Assembly: GCF_008001235.1 (NCBI RefSeq)
Contig: NZ_CP040751.1
Span: 3,413,501-3,477,500 of the forward strand
Length of the DNA stretch: 64,000 nt
Reading direction: 5' to 3'
Source of the DNA: Salidesulfovibrio onnuriiensis
Lineage (GTDB): Bacteria; Desulfobacterota; Desulfovibrionia; Desulfovibrionales; Desulfovibrionaceae
A program made the translations under genes and the position numbers. Of this stretch, positions 36,661 through 46,531 are shown piece by piece (the first letter of the stretch is position 1; each line of letters starts with the position of its first letter). Under the pieces are notes generated by a model that had not been told where the DNA came from, did not search any database, and was given only the letters and a program-made list of their open reading frames with translations.

Positions 36661-37899
36661 ATGAACAGGGTTGTCGTTACCAGCGTTGCCGCCATCACCC
36701 CTCTTGGCAACGACGTGGAAACCAGCTGGCAGAACCTGCTGGCCGGGAAATCAGGCATCGTCCCCATCACCAAGTTCGACACCGAAGCCTACAACACCAA
36801 GATCGCGGGCGAAGTCAAAGATTTCGATCCCACGGCCTTCATCGATATGAAACAGGCCCGCCGCATGGAGACCTTCTGCCAGTACGCCGTGGCCTGCACC
36901 AAAATGCTCTTCGAATCCGCCGGATGGCGCATCCCCGAAGAGGAAAAGGCCGCCGCGGGCTGCGTCATCGGCGTGGGCCTGGGCGGGCTGGAAACCATTG
37001 AGACCACGCACAGCAAGCTGCTGGCAAAGGGACCGGGACGCATCTCGCCCTTCTTCATTCCCATTCTCATCGCCAACATGGCCGCCGGCCAGGTTTCCAT
37101 CGAGGCGGGAGCCATGGGCCCGAACCTGTGCACCACCACGGCCTGTGCATCCGGAACCCACGCCATCTATGCGGCGTTCTCCGACATCAAGCTCGGCCGC
37201 GTGGACACCATGATCTGCGGCGGCGCGGAATCCACCGTCACCCCGCTGGCCGTGGGCGGCTTCAACGCCATGAAGGCCCTTTCCACCCGCAACGACGAGC
37301 CGGAAAAGGCATCCCGTCCGTTCGACGCGGACCGCGACGGCTTTGTCATCGGCGAGGGCTGCGGCCTGCTGCTGCTGGAATCCCTGGAGCACGCCAAGGC
37401 GCGCGGCGCAAACATCCTCTGCGAGGTGGTCGGCGTGGGCGCTTCCGGCGACGCCTACCACATGACCGCACCGCCCGAGGACGGCTCCGGAATGGAGCTG
37501 GCCATGCGCGCGGCCATCCGCGAGGCGGGCATCGATCCCTCCGAGATCGACCACATCAACGCACACGGCACGTCCACCAAGCTGAACGACATGTGCGAAA
37601 CCAAGGCCATCAAGAACATCTTCGGCGACCGCGCCAAGGATATCGCCATCTGCGCCAACAAGTCGCAGATCGGGCACCTGCTCGGCGCAGCCGGCGGCGT
37701 GGAGGCCGTGTTCATGGCCAAGACCATTGCAGAGGGCGTCATTCCGGGCACCCTGAACCAGGAAAACCCGGATCCGGACTGCGACCTGGACTACTGCGCC
37801 AACGGACCGCGCAAGCAGCAGGTCAATTACGCTCTCAGCAACTCCTTCGGCTTCGGCGGCACCAACGGCTGTGTGCTGTTCAAGCGCTACGAAGACTAA
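36661..37899 (+). CDS. fabF: Beta-ketoacyl-ACP synthase II
   Basis: Elongating condensing enzyme of fatty-acid synthesis. The 412-residue thiolase-fold protein has the nucleophile cysteine in TTACASGTHAI, the two histidines in NAHGTSTKLND and QIGHLLGAAGG, and the C-terminal SFGFGGTNG. It ends the fatty-acid genes and is followed by a strong terminator. Confidence 0.96.
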   Translation: MNRVVVTSVAAITPLGNDVETSWQNLLAGKSGIVPITKFDTEAYNTKIAGEVKDFDPTAFIDMKQARRMETFCQYAVACTKMLFESAGWRIPEEEKAAAGCVIGVGLGGLETIETTHSKLLAKGPGRISPFFIPILIANMAAGQVSIEAGAMGPNLCTTTACASGTHAIYAAFSDIKLGRVDTMICGGAESTVTPLAVGGFNAMKALSTRNDEPEKASRPFDADRDGFVIGEGCGLLLLESLEHAKARGANILCEVVGVGASGDAYHMTAPPEDGSGMELAMRAAIREAGIDPSEIDHINAHGTSTKLNDMCETKAIKNIFGDRAKDIAICANKSQIGHLLGAAGGVEAVFMAKTIAEGVIPGTLNQENPDPDCDLDYCANGPRKQQVNYALSNSFGFGGTNGCVLFKRYED

Positions 37900-37916
37900 T
37901 TTGTCATGCAGACAAT

Positions 37917-37947
37917 AAAGGGGAGGCAATTTTGCCTCCCCTTTTTT
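37917..37947 (+). terminator. Terminator of the fatty-acid operon
   Basis: AAAGGGGAGGCA pairs with TGCCTCCCCTTT across a four-base loop and is followed by TTTTTT. Confidence 0.92.
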
Positions 37948-38155
37948 ATTTCGCCCACTAAACACTGATCCAGGCGCATAATTTTCCTTCATATTTTTCG
38001 CATCGCGCAACAATTTAGCTTTTGTTTATTCTTTCGCGCAGATCTGCTATGAGTGCCACATTCCGGTGGACGACTCCCGTTCAAAATACTAAGTAATGGG
38101 CCACTCCAGTCAAAAACAGTTTTTCTTCAAAACGTTCAAATAAAGGGGAACCATC

Positions 38156-39394
<1,239 letters not shown>

Positions 39395-39412
39395 ACATAG
39401 TTTTACGTGGTT

Positions 39413-39608
39413 GTTGCGAGGGGCTCCTTTTGAAAAAGGGCCCCCTCGCGCTCCCCACCAAAACTTTCCATCCAAAACGCCCGGCTGCTTGAAAAGCAGC
39501 CGGGCGTTTTGGTCACTGTGAGACCAAATCCGCACTCTCACGCCAGGGTTTGCAAAGGGGATTATCCCCTTTGCCGGGTGCAGGGCGGCGCCCTGCACGC
39601 CGGAGACA
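39413..39608. repeat. Array of four hairpins between glyA and the deaminase gene
   Basis: In order: GCGAGGGG/CCCCTCGC with an inner CCTTTT/AAAAGG pairing (about 39416-39450), the glyA terminator, AAAGGGGA-TTA-TCCCCTTT (about 39556-39574), and GTGCAGGGC/GCCCTGCAC (about 39580-39599). The outer hairpins have the look of a dispersed intergenic repeat; only one full copy is in this window. Confidence 0.55.
39474..39510 (+). terminator. Terminator after glyA
   Basis: A 17-bp stem beginning AAAACGCCCGGCTGC and ending GCAGCCGGGCGTTTT. Its core is nearly identical to the terminator at 44845-44880. Confidence 0.92.
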
Positions 39609-39720
39609 CCCCAACCGGGAAGGCATAACGTGAGTAGTTCCAATTCAAAAGCAACCATGCTAGGGATTTCCCCTGACACTGAAAAATCCCACCGGACGAA
39701 ACAAATCTGGAGAGAAATAC

Positions 39721-40185
39721 ATGCCGAACAGAATGCCCTGGCCCGAATACTTCATGAGCATCGCGCATCTGGTGGCGCAGCGCTCCACCTGCCTCCGCCG
39801 CGCGGTGGGGGCCATCGCAGTCAAGGACAAGCGCGTGGTGGCCACCGGCTACAACGGCGTACCGTCCCAGGTGCCCCACTGCGAGGAAGTGGGCTGCATC
39901 CGCGAAACCATGAACGTGCCGTCCGGCCAGCGCCACGAGCTGTGCCGCGGCCTGCACGCCGAGCAGAACGTGATCATCCAGGCCGCAACCCACGGCCTGT
40001 CCCTGCAGGGCTGCGACATATACTGCACCACCCAGCCCTGTCTGATCTGCACCAAGATGCTCATCAACGTGGGCGCACAAAACATTTACTACGCCGAACA
40101 CTATCCCGATGAACTGGCCGAAGCCATGCTGGCCGAAGCCGGAGTGCACCATGAGCTGCTGCAAGGCGATTTCCAGTCCAGATAA
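39721..40185 (+). CDS. Deoxycytidylate (dCMP) deaminase family protein
   Basis: Zinc-dependent cytidine/deoxycytidylate deaminase, probably converting dCMP to dUMP. The 154-residue protein has the zinc and proton-shuttle motif HAEQN and the CxxC-type PCLIC. The insert with CEEVGCIRE and RHELC is typical of dCMP deaminases. GGAGA precedes the ATG at 39721. It overlaps ribD by 35 bases. Confidence 0.88.
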   Translation: MPNRMPWPEYFMSIAHLVAQRSTCLRRAVGAIAVKDKRVVATGYNGVPSQVPHCEEVGCIRETMNVPSGQRHELCRGLHAEQNVIIQAATHGLSLQGCDIYCTTQPCLICTKMLINVGAQNIYYAEHYPDELAEAMLAEAGVHHELLQGDFQSR

Positions 40186-41305
40186 ATTCATGTCCCGGGC
40201 CATGGAACTGGCCCGCCAGGGACGCGGCCCAACCGCGCCAAACCCATGCGTGGGCGCGGTGCTCGTGCACGACGGCTGCATTGTGGCCGAAGGATTCCAC
40301 ACGGCCTACGGCAAGCCGCACGCGGAACGCGAATGCCTGGCGCAGGCGCGGGAGAAGCGGATCTTCGAAAGCATCAATCCCGCCCAGTGCACCATGTACG
40401 TGACCCTGGAGCCCTGCAACCACCATGGCAAGACCCCGCCCTGTTCCGAAGCCATCATCGAGGCGGGCGTCGGCAAGGTGGTCATCGGCGCCATGGACCA
40501 GAACCCCAAGGCCGCTGGCGGCGCACAACGGCTGCGCGAGGCGGGCATCGAGGTGCAGGCAGGCGTCATGGAGCGGGAATGCAAGGATCTCATCGCGGAT
40601 TTCCTGACCTGGCAGCAGACCGGACGCACCTACAACATCCTGAAGATGGCCGCCACCCTGGACGGCAAGATCGCCTCGGCGCAGAAGAAGCCTGAGGCGG
40701 TGTCCGGGCCGGAGTCCTTCGCCCGCGTGCACGAACTTCGCGCCCTGGCCGATGCGGTCATCGTGGGCGGTGGCACCTTTTACGCGGACAACCCCAGCCT
40801 GACCTGCCGCAAGCACGGCCTGCCCGAAAATTTCCGGCAGCCGCTGGCCGTGGTGGTCACCTCGCGGCTTCCCGAACCGGACGCGAACTTCACTCTGCTC
40901 CAGGACCGCCCGGAGCAAACCATGTTCTGGACCGACCAGGCCACGTCCGCGAGTGACCGGGCCCAGGCCTTGAAAGACATCGGCGTGCAGGTGGTGGGTT
41001 TGCCCGGCAAGGAACAGGGGCTGGACCTCGCGCCCGGCTTCGAACTCCTGCGCCGCGAGCACGGCTGCCACTATACCCTGTGCGAGGGCGGCGGCCACCT
41101 GGCCATGGCCCTGGCCGAACAACGGCTGGCCGATGAATTGGTGCACTTCGTGGCCCCGCGCATGCTGGGCGACGCCAGCGCCCCGGCCGCGTATTCGGGC
41201 CGCGGCAACGTGACCATGGCCGAAACCCTGGACTGGCGGATCGCCGGAGTGGAACGCACCGGCGCGGATGTCATGCTGACCCTGCTGCCGCTGAAATCCT
41301 CCTGA
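40151..41305 (+). CDS. ribD: Bifunctional diaminohydroxyphosphoribosylaminopyrimidine deaminase/reductase
   Basis: Second and third steps of riboflavin synthesis. The N-terminal deaminase has the zinc motifs HAERECL and [11 protein letters not shown]. The C-terminal half is the NADPH reductase ([29 protein letters not shown]). I chose ATG 40151 because GGAG is six bases upstream and the protein then starts just before [14 protein letters not shown] 40190 is the alternative. It is 384 residues. The next riboflavin gene, ribE, is displaced by three inserted genes. Confidence 0.92.
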   Translation: MSCCKAISSPDKFMSRAMELARQGRGPTAPNPCVGAVLVHDGCIVAEGFHTAYGKPHAERECLAQAREKRIFESINPAQCTMYVTLEPCNHHGKTPPCSEAIIEAGVGKVVIGAMDQNPKAAGGAQRLREAGIEVQAGVMERECKDLIADFLTWQQTGRTYNILKMAATLDGKIASAQKKPEAVSGPESFARVHELRALADAVIVGGGTFYADNPSLTCRKHGLPENFRQPLAVVVTSRLPEPDANFTLLQDRPEQTMFWTDQATSASDRAQALKDIGVQVVGLPGKEQGLDLAPGFELLRREHGCHYTLCEGGGHLAMALAEQRLADELVHFVAPRMLGDASAPAAYSGRGNVTMAETLDWRIAGVERTGADVMLTLLPLKSS

Positions 41306-41359
41306 ATTCAGGCTTTTATAATCGTTCACAGAGAGCAGTCCTTATGGTATATACAATCC

Positions 41360-42121
41360 ATGAGGGCTGTTTTTTTGCTGTGTGTCGGGCTGGCAGCAGC
41401 AATACTTCTTCATAGTGCCGCGCCGGCTCCCGCCCGGGCCATGGAGGCGGATGACCTGACCTACCTGACGAAGTCCTACTACCCGTACAACTTCATCAGG
41501 GACGAGCAGGTCGTGGGCATTTCCCCGGACATCATTCGCGAGATGTGGAAGGTCATGGGCGCAGAGGAGCAGCCGATCCACATCTACCCTTGGGCGCGCG
41601 CCTACGACATGGTCCAGAACGTTCCCAACACCGTGCTTTTCGGCATGGCCCGCACCCCCGAACGCGAACGGCTCTTCAAGTGGGTCGGTCCCATCACGGT
41701 CAACCGTTTCTCGCTCTTCAGCCGCAAGGGCAAGCATCGCACCCAGTGCTTCGACCCTGCCATGCTCCGGGGAGCCGACATCGGCACAGTACGCGACGAC
41801 GTGGCCGATCAGGCCCTTGCCGCTCTGAAAACGGGCGCGCGCATCCAGCGGGTTTCGGACGTGGAGATCAACCTCCGCAAGATCCTGGACCGCCGCATCG
41901 ACTACATGGCCCACGAGGAAGGCTGCATGCGCCTACTGCTCAAACGCCACTGCCAGGCCCAGGACACGCTGGTCCCGGTCATGCTCCTGCGCGAAATTCC
42001 CATATACGTTGCCGTAAGCCTCACGGTCCCCGACGAACTGGTGGAGCGTATGAACAAGGCCCTGAAACAAGTCCGCAACGCCCCCGTCTACGACCGCATT
42101 TTCCAGAAACACATGCAGTAA
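41360..42121 (+). CDS. Periplasmic solute-binding protein, type 2 fold
   Basis: Probable extracytoplasmic substrate-binding protein of the SBP_bac_3 type. The 253-residue protein has a signal peptide (about 1-27, ending PAPARA) and the domain I start LTYLTKSYYPYNF. Further family-like blocks are VGISPDIIREMWK, GMARTPERERLFKWVGP and a C-terminal helix LVERMNKALKQV. No permease or ATPase lies beside it, so it may act with a distant transporter or as a sensor. The start has no clear ribosome site. It separates ribD from ribE. Confidence 0.75.
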   Translation: MRAVFLLCVGLAAAILLHSAAPAPARAMEADDLTYLTKSYYPYNFIRDEQVVGISPDIIREMWKVMGAEEQPIHIYPWARAYDMVQNVPNTVLFGMARTPERERLFKWVGPITVNRFSLFSRKGKHRTQCFDPAMLRGADIGTVRDDVADQALAALKTGARIQRVSDVEINLRKILDRRIDYMAHEEGCMRLLLKRHCQAQDTLVPVMLLREIPIYVAVSLTVPDELVERMNKALKQVRNAPVYDRIFQKHMQ

Positions 42122-42187
42122 TTAATTTTTATCTCCATTGATTCAAATGAATTGCCGTCCCCTTCCGCCGAATATTGTTTTTCCATG

Positions 42188-42220
42188 TTGACAATACGAA
42201 CATGAATTCATATTCGTATT
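42188..42220 (+). promoter_or_regulatory. Promoter and 28-bp TetR-type operator
   Basis: TTGACA (42188-42193) is followed, 17 bases later, by TATTCG (42211-42216). Overlapping both is a dyad from 42193 to 42220 with outer arms AATACGAA/TTCGTATT and inner ATGAATTCAT on the same centre; 13 of 14 base pairs match. Binding here would block the promoter of the methyltransferase-TetR unit. Confidence 0.75.
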
Positions 42221-42244
42221 TTATCGACAACACTGGAGGCAACC

Positions 42245-42814
42245 ATGAAAGGATCATTTTTCAGAAGCACCACCCATGTCTGCGATTACAAGCACCAGCG
42301 CTCTTTCGACAATTGGCTCAGGGGGCTGCTGCATCCGCCGCAGGAGGTACTGGGCGGCTGGGTCAAGCCGGGCATGACCGTCATCGACGCGGGATGCGGC
42401 ATCGGCTACTTTTCCCTGGGAATGGCCGAAATCGTCGGCCCGGGCGGCAGGGTCGTGGCCGTGGACATGCAGGAAGGCGCACTGGCCAGGCTGGAGGAAC
42501 GCGCGGAAAAAGCCGGGCTCACCGCCATCATCGAAACCCACAAGTGCGAGGCCGACCAGTTGGGCCCGCTTCCCAAGGCGGATTTTGCCATGGCCTTCTG
42601 GATGGTGCACGAAACCCCGGATGCCGGAGCCTTTTTCCGCCAGCTCCATGCGGCCCTGAACAAGAGCGCATGCATGTTGTTCACCGAACCGCCCCTGCAC
42701 GTGAGCAAAAACCGGTTCCGGGAGGAAATAGCCATGGCCGAACAGGCGGGATTCCGGTTTCTGGGACAGCCCAAGATCCGCTTCTGCAACGCGGCCCTGT
42801 TCGAAAAGCAGTAA
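42245..42814 (+). CDS. SAM-dependent class I methyltransferase
   Basis: Methyltransferase of unknown substrate. The 189-residue protein has motif I VIDAGCGIGYFSLGMAEI (about 46-63), motif II VVAVDMQEGALARL and the motif IV-like ADFAMAFWMVHETPD. The fold resembles UbiE/arsenite-type enzymes, but arsenic-binding cysteines are not obvious. GGAGG precedes the ATG. It is followed 48 bases later by the TetR gene and controlled by a probable TetR operator. Confidence 0.82.
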   Translation: MKGSFFRSTTHVCDYKHQRSFDNWLRGLLHPPQEVLGGWVKPGMTVIDAGCGIGYFSLGMAEIVGPGGRVVAVDMQEGALARLEERAEKAGLTAIIETHKCEADQLGPLPKADFAMAFWMVHETPDAGAFFRQLHAALNKSACMLFTEPPLHVSKNRFREEIAMAEQAGFRFLGQPKIRFCNAALFEKQ

Positions 42815-42862
42815 CTTGATCCCGAAGTTCCGAAGCGGTACACCACTTCCTCAGGAGAAAAC

Positions 42863-43483
42863 ATGACCAGCACCGTTCGCACGCCGCAGCAAAAGCGCAG
42901 CATCGAAAAGAAACGCCGCATCATCGAGGCCGCTTCGGAACTCATCGGGCAAAAAGGGCTCGCCGGGACCACCATCAAGGACATTGCCACAGGCGCCGGG
43001 GTGGCCGTTGGCACCTTCTACAGCTACTTCAAGGACAAGGACGACCTGCTCCTGGACCTGCTTTCCTGGCACAAGGGAGACCTGGAGGAAACCATCTTCG
43101 AACGCTTTCACCAGCTGGACCTGGAAAGCATGACCGGCAGGGAGATCTGCCGCTGGTTCGTGGAGGCCTCCTACAAAAGCCACATCTATTCCGCGGAAAT
43201 GCACCGCCAGGCCCTGGCCCTGCGGCTCATGGACGAGGGCGCCAGGGTCTTGGCCATACAAACCGAACAATACGTGCTCCGCCAGACCGTGCGCATCTTC
43301 CAATCCCTGAAGGGCCGCCTGCGCATCACGGACCTGGAGGCCGCCGCCAGGGTTATCTCGGCGGCCATGGAGGAAGTGGTGCACAGCGAATGTTTCTTTG
43401 ACCAGACCGTAGAGCGGGAACGCACCTTTGGCGAACTGGCGGACATGCTCTGCCGGTATCTGTTCACGAACCCGGACGCCTGA
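42863..43483 (+). CDS. TetR-family transcriptional regulator
   Basis: Repressor with an N-terminal helix-turn-helix (about residues 18-64: IIEAASELIGQKGLAGTTIK, GVAVGTFYSYFKDKDDLL) and a ligand-binding C-terminal domain of about 140 residues without recognisable specificity. It is 206 residues, standard. It lies behind the methyltransferase gene, and the 28-bp dyad upstream of that gene is its likely operator, giving an autoregulated two-gene unit. Confidence 0.9.
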   Translation: MTSTVRTPQQKRSIEKKRRIIEAASELIGQKGLAGTTIKDIATGAGVAVGTFYSYFKDKDDLLLDLLSWHKGDLEETIFERFHQLDLESMTGREICRWFVEASYKSHIYSAEMHRQALALRLMDEGARVLAIQTEQYVLRQTVRIFQSLKGRLRITDLEAAARVISAAMEEVVHSECFFDQTVERERTFGELADMLCRYLFTNPDA

Positions 43484-43694
43484 GATTTACACCCGCGCAA
43501 GCTCCTGATACAGATCGGGCACATCGATTCAATGACTGCCGACTGACCATATTCGGCAGGCCGTTCAAAGAATGTGAGATGTAAGGAAGCGGAGAAAACA
43601 GGACGCGAAGTGTATTGTGCATACATGAGCGATCTGTTTTTGAAGACGGACGCAGCAGATCGCGTTTTAGGGGCGGCCGAAAACGAGGTTTTTT

Positions 43695-44354
43695 ATGTTC
43701 ACAGGATTGGTTTTGGGCATGGGCAGGGTTGAATCCGCCGACAACATGGGCGGCGAAACCCGTTTCGGCATCCGGGCGCTCTTCGACCTGGACAACATCG
43801 TGCTGGGTGAATCCATCGCGGTCAACGGCGTCTGCCTCACGGTGGAGACCTTCGGGGAACGCTGGTTCACGGCCTATGCAAGCGCCGAGAGCATGGGCGT
43901 CACCAACCTGGGCGGGCTCAAGACGGGCAGCATCTGCAACCTGGAGCGGGCCATGGCCGTGGGCGACCGCCTGGGCGGCCACATCGTCAGCGGCCACGTG
44001 GACTGCGTGGCGCAGGTCACGGAAGTCCGTCCCGCGGGCGAATCCAAGGCCTACCGCCTTTCCTTCCCGCAAAAACAGGGAAAATACGTCATCACCAAGG
44101 GCTCGGTAGCCCTGGACGGCATCAGCCTGACCGTCAACGCCTGCGGCAGGGACTGGCTCGAGGTGAACATCATTCCCGAAACCCAGAAGGCCACCACCAT
44201 CTCGGGTTGGGCGCCCGGCCGCAAGGTGAACATGGAAACCGACATCATCGGCAAGTACGTGGAGCGCATGATCGCCCCATGGACCGGGGCCGAAACCGGC
44301 GACGACAAGCCCTCGGGCCTGACCATGGAGTTTCTGGCCAAGCACGGTTTCTGA
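43695..44354 (+). CDS. ribE: Riboflavin synthase alpha chain
   Basis: Dismutates two lumazine molecules to riboflavin. The 219-residue protein starts MFTGLVLGMGRVE and has the two lumazine-binding repeats: ESIAVNGVCLTV with GGHIVSGHVD in the first, and GSVALDGISLTVN in the second. Gene symbol ribC is used in some species. The 210-bp region before it holds no FMN riboswitch that I can recognise. It ends at a terminator. Confidence 0.95.
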   Translation: MFTGLVLGMGRVESADNMGGETRFGIRALFDLDNIVLGESIAVNGVCLTVETFGERWFTAYASAESMGVTNLGGLKTGSICNLERAMAVGDRLGGHIVSGHVDCVAQVTEVRPAGESKAYRLSFPQKQGKYVITKGSVALDGISLTVNACGRDWLEVNIIPETQKATTISGWAPGRKVNMETDIIGKYVERMIAPWTGAETGDDKPSGLTMEFLAKHGF

Positions 44355-44375
44355 TCCGCGCAACAACGAATTCAC

Positions 44376-44399
44376 AAGCCCCTCCCCGAGGGGCTTTTT
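44376..44399 (+). terminator. Terminator after ribE
   Basis: AAGCCCCTC, CCC loop and GAGGGGCTT, followed by TTT. Confidence 0.88.
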
Positions 44400-44475
44400 C
44401 ATTGACCGTAAATTCAAATACCCATAACAATAGTCGGCAATCAGGTCTCTCAACCTTTCACTTGCGGGAGGAAGC

Positions 44476-44802
44476 ATGGAAGCTCTGCTTTATCTGGCCA
44501 TCGTCATCATCGTTTGCGTCGGCATGTGGAAAATGTTCGAAAAGGCCGGGGAACCCGGCTGGGCGGCGCTCATCCCCATCTACAACGTCTGGGTGCTAAC
44601 CCGCATCGGCGGCAAGCCCTGGTGGTGGATGCTGCTCTATCTCGTGCCGCTGCTCAACGCGGTCATGTTCTTCCTGCTGTACATGGCCATTGCAAGGCGC
44701 TTCGGCGAACCCGTCATCTACGCGGTGGGGCTTTTCTTCCTGCCCTTCATCTTCTTCCCCCTCCTCGGCTTCGGCAGGGCCCGGTACAGCGCGACGGCGT
44801 AA
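44476..44802 (+). CDS. Small DUF5684-like membrane protein
   Basis: Function unknown. The 108-residue protein has three hydrophobic helices (about 5-20, 49-70, 78-97) and the family-like segment KAGEPGWAALIPIYNVWVL, followed by GKPWWWMLLYLVPLLN. Such proteins are common as single genes. GGGAGG precedes the ATG. It has its own terminator and no functional link to the riboflavin genes around it. Confidence 0.72.
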   Translation: MEALLYLAIVIIVCVGMWKMFEKAGEPGWAALIPIYNVWVLTRIGGKPWWWMLLYLVPLLNAVMFFLLYMAIARRFGEPVIYAVGLFFLPFIFFPLLGFGRARYSATA

Positions 44803-44844
44803 ATTCGAATGTAAGGGACACTCCTCTTTCCAACCTATCGGCTG

Positions 44845-44880
44845 AAACGCCCGGCTGCCAAGCAGCCGGGCGTTTTCTTC
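44845..44880 (+). terminator. Terminator after the DUF5684 gene
   Basis: AAACGCCCGGCTGC, CAA loop and GCAGCCGGGCGTTT, followed by TCTTCTTC. Same core as the glyA terminator. Confidence 0.9.
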
Positions 44881-45064
44881 TTCTCGCCGACCAATGAGCA
44901 TACGCCCGGCCAAGGCATATCATCTCAATCCATTATTTTCCCCCACCCTCCCCTAAAGAAACCTTCAAAGCAGGCCGATACAGCAGGGGAAGAGGCGGAA
45001 TACACTCTTCCGCCGGAGAGCCGCACGGAAGCGGATTTCCAAGGGGAACAGGGAGATAAAAGAC

Positions 45065-45770
45065 ATGGCCACGGACGGCAATGTGCTTTTCACCATCATA
45101 ACGCCCAGCGTGGGGTGCAGGCCGCGCGCCCTGCAGTATGCAGTGGACAGCGTGGAAAAGGCTGCCCGGTTCGCAGGACTCGGCCCGAATCAGGTCGAGA
45201 TCCTCATCGGCTTCGACGGGGTCAAGGGCACGCCGCCCAAGTCCCCCCTGTCCATGCGCTGCATCAATTTCCCGCCCGACAACGACTGGGGCAACGGCAT
45301 CCGCAACATGCTGGTGAAGATCGCCCGGGGCCGCAAGCTCATCTTCCTGGACGACGACAACGTGCTCGTACATCAAGCACTTCGAGGCCGAAATGATCAT
45401 CGGCCGCATCGACACCCAGCTGGCATTCGACAAGCCCTACATTCCGGAAGACGACGAAGGATCGGTGGTGCGCCCCTGCAACATCGACCCGCTCTGCCTC
45501 TGCCTTTCCCGCGAGCTGGTGGTGGACCGCTGCAGCGGCTGGGGCTACCCGGGCAAATACGAGGCGGACTACCTGAACATCCTGGACTGGCACCGCCGCG
45601 CCCGAAGCGTGGTGGTCATGGACGACTACGTGGGCATCTACGACGCGGGCCGGAGCCTGGACCGCGCCGCCCTCTCCCGCCGCCAGATGAACCTGCTGGA
45701 CCGCCTTTCCGCGGAACGGGGCCAGCCCGTGCAGCAGGTCCGCAACAACGTGGTGGCCTTCAATTCCTGA
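45065..45770 (+). pseudogene. Glycosyltransferase-like gene with a frameshift
   Basis: The first 100 codons (TIITPSVGCRPRALQYAVDS, FDGVKG, KLIFLDDDNVL) look like the nucleotide-sugar-binding half of a family 2 glycosyltransferase, including the DDD metal motif. After GTGCTC at about 45362-45367 the frame must move by one base: the next frame reads YIKHFEAEMIIGRI and continues to 45770 with a sensible C-terminal half. Skipping one G near 45368 joins them into about 234 residues. It is either a real frameshift, a sequencing error or, less likely, programmed. GGGAGA precedes the ATG. Confidence 0.72.
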
Positions 45771-45799
45771 GTCTTCCAGGCATGCCGCCCGGCCCCCTC

Positions 45800-45839
45800 G
45801 ACACGCATTGCGCTTTGGCATAGCGTGTCTTTTCTTTTT
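45800..45839 (+). terminator. Terminator after the glycosyltransferase-like gene
   Basis: GACACGC pairs with GCGTGTC across a 16-base loop and is followed by TTTTCTTTTT. Confidence 0.7.
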
Positions 45840-45861
45840 GCACGCATCTCGAGGAGGGATC

Positions 45862-46434
45862 ATGGAACCCAACCGCTGCTCCTGGGCCAGGCACCCGCTG
45901 GAAATCGAATACCACGACAAGGAATGGGGCGTGCCCGTGCGCGACGACAACCGGCAATTCGAATTCCTGATGCTCGAATCGGCCCAGGCGGGCCTGAGCT
46001 GGCTGACCATCCTCAAGCGCAGGGAAGGCTACCGCGCGGCCTTTGCCGGGTTCGATCCGCACATCGTGGCCCGGTTCGATCAGGCCAGGATCGAAGAACT
46101 CCTGAGGGATGAACGCATCATCCGCAACCGCAGGAAGGTCGAGGCCGCCGTAAAGAACGCCCGGGCCTTCCTGGATATCCAGGAGCAGTTCGGCAGCTTC
46201 TGCAACTATATCTGGGAGTTCGTGGACGGCTCGCCCATCCAGAACACCTGGACCAAGCTGGAGGAACTGCCCCCGTCCACCCCGCTTTCCGAGGCCCTGG
46301 CCAAGGACCTGAAAAGGCGCGGCTTCGCCTTTCTGGGACCCACAACAATCTACGCCCACATGCAGGCCGCCGGACTGGTCAACGACCACCTGGTTTCCTG
46401 CCACCGCCACGAGGCCATCAGGGCCATGGCCTGA
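45862..46434 (+). CDS. tag: DNA-3-methyladenine glycosylase I
   Basis: Removes 3-methyladenine from alkylated DNA. The 190-residue protein has the zinc and substrate residues in CSWA, YHDKEWGVPV near the N-terminus, LESAQAGLSWLTIL, RNRRKVEAAVKNA, and the C-terminal GLVNDHLVSCHRH that completes the zinc site. ATG 45862 lies behind GAGGAGGG; the frame is open further upstream through a terminator, which I exclude. It is convergent with the cytochrome operon. Confidence 0.94.
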   Translation: MEPNRCSWARHPLEIEYHDKEWGVPVRDDNRQFEFLMLESAQAGLSWLTILKRREGYRAAFAGFDPHIVARFDQARIEELLRDERIIRNRRKVEAAVKNARAFLDIQEQFGSFCNYIWEFVDGSPIQNTWTKLEELPPSTPLSEALAKDLKRRGFAFLGPTTIYAHMQAAGLVNDHLVSCHRHEAIRAMA

Positions 46435-46475
46435 CGCAACGCAACAACCTGCAACACGCACCCGTCCGACATGAA

Positions 46476-46509
46476 AGAGCCGCCCGTTCCCAAGGGAACA
46501 GGCGGCTCT
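46476..46509. terminator. Bidirectional hairpin between tag and the cytochrome operon
   Basis: AGAGCCGCC-C-GTTCCC pairs with GGGAAC-A-GGCGGCTCT. T content behind it is low on both sides (CTCTTTC leftward), so it is a weaker terminator. Confidence 0.65.
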
Positions 46510-46531
46510 GTTTACGGTCTTGACGAAGCGG

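Noticed and set aside
37950..38155. Riboswitch upstream of glyA
   Set aside because: A small hairpin is possible but no tetrahydrofolate, glycine or ZTP riboswitch core is visible.
41301..41312. Palindrome CCTGAATTCAGG at the ribD stop as an operator
   Set aside because: It overlaps the coding end and stop codon of ribD and lies next to only a partial promoter (TATAAT without a -35), so support is too weak.
43484..43694. FMN riboswitch before ribE or ribBA
   Set aside because: None of the conserved FMN riboswitch segments could be found in 43484-43694 or 50828-51055.
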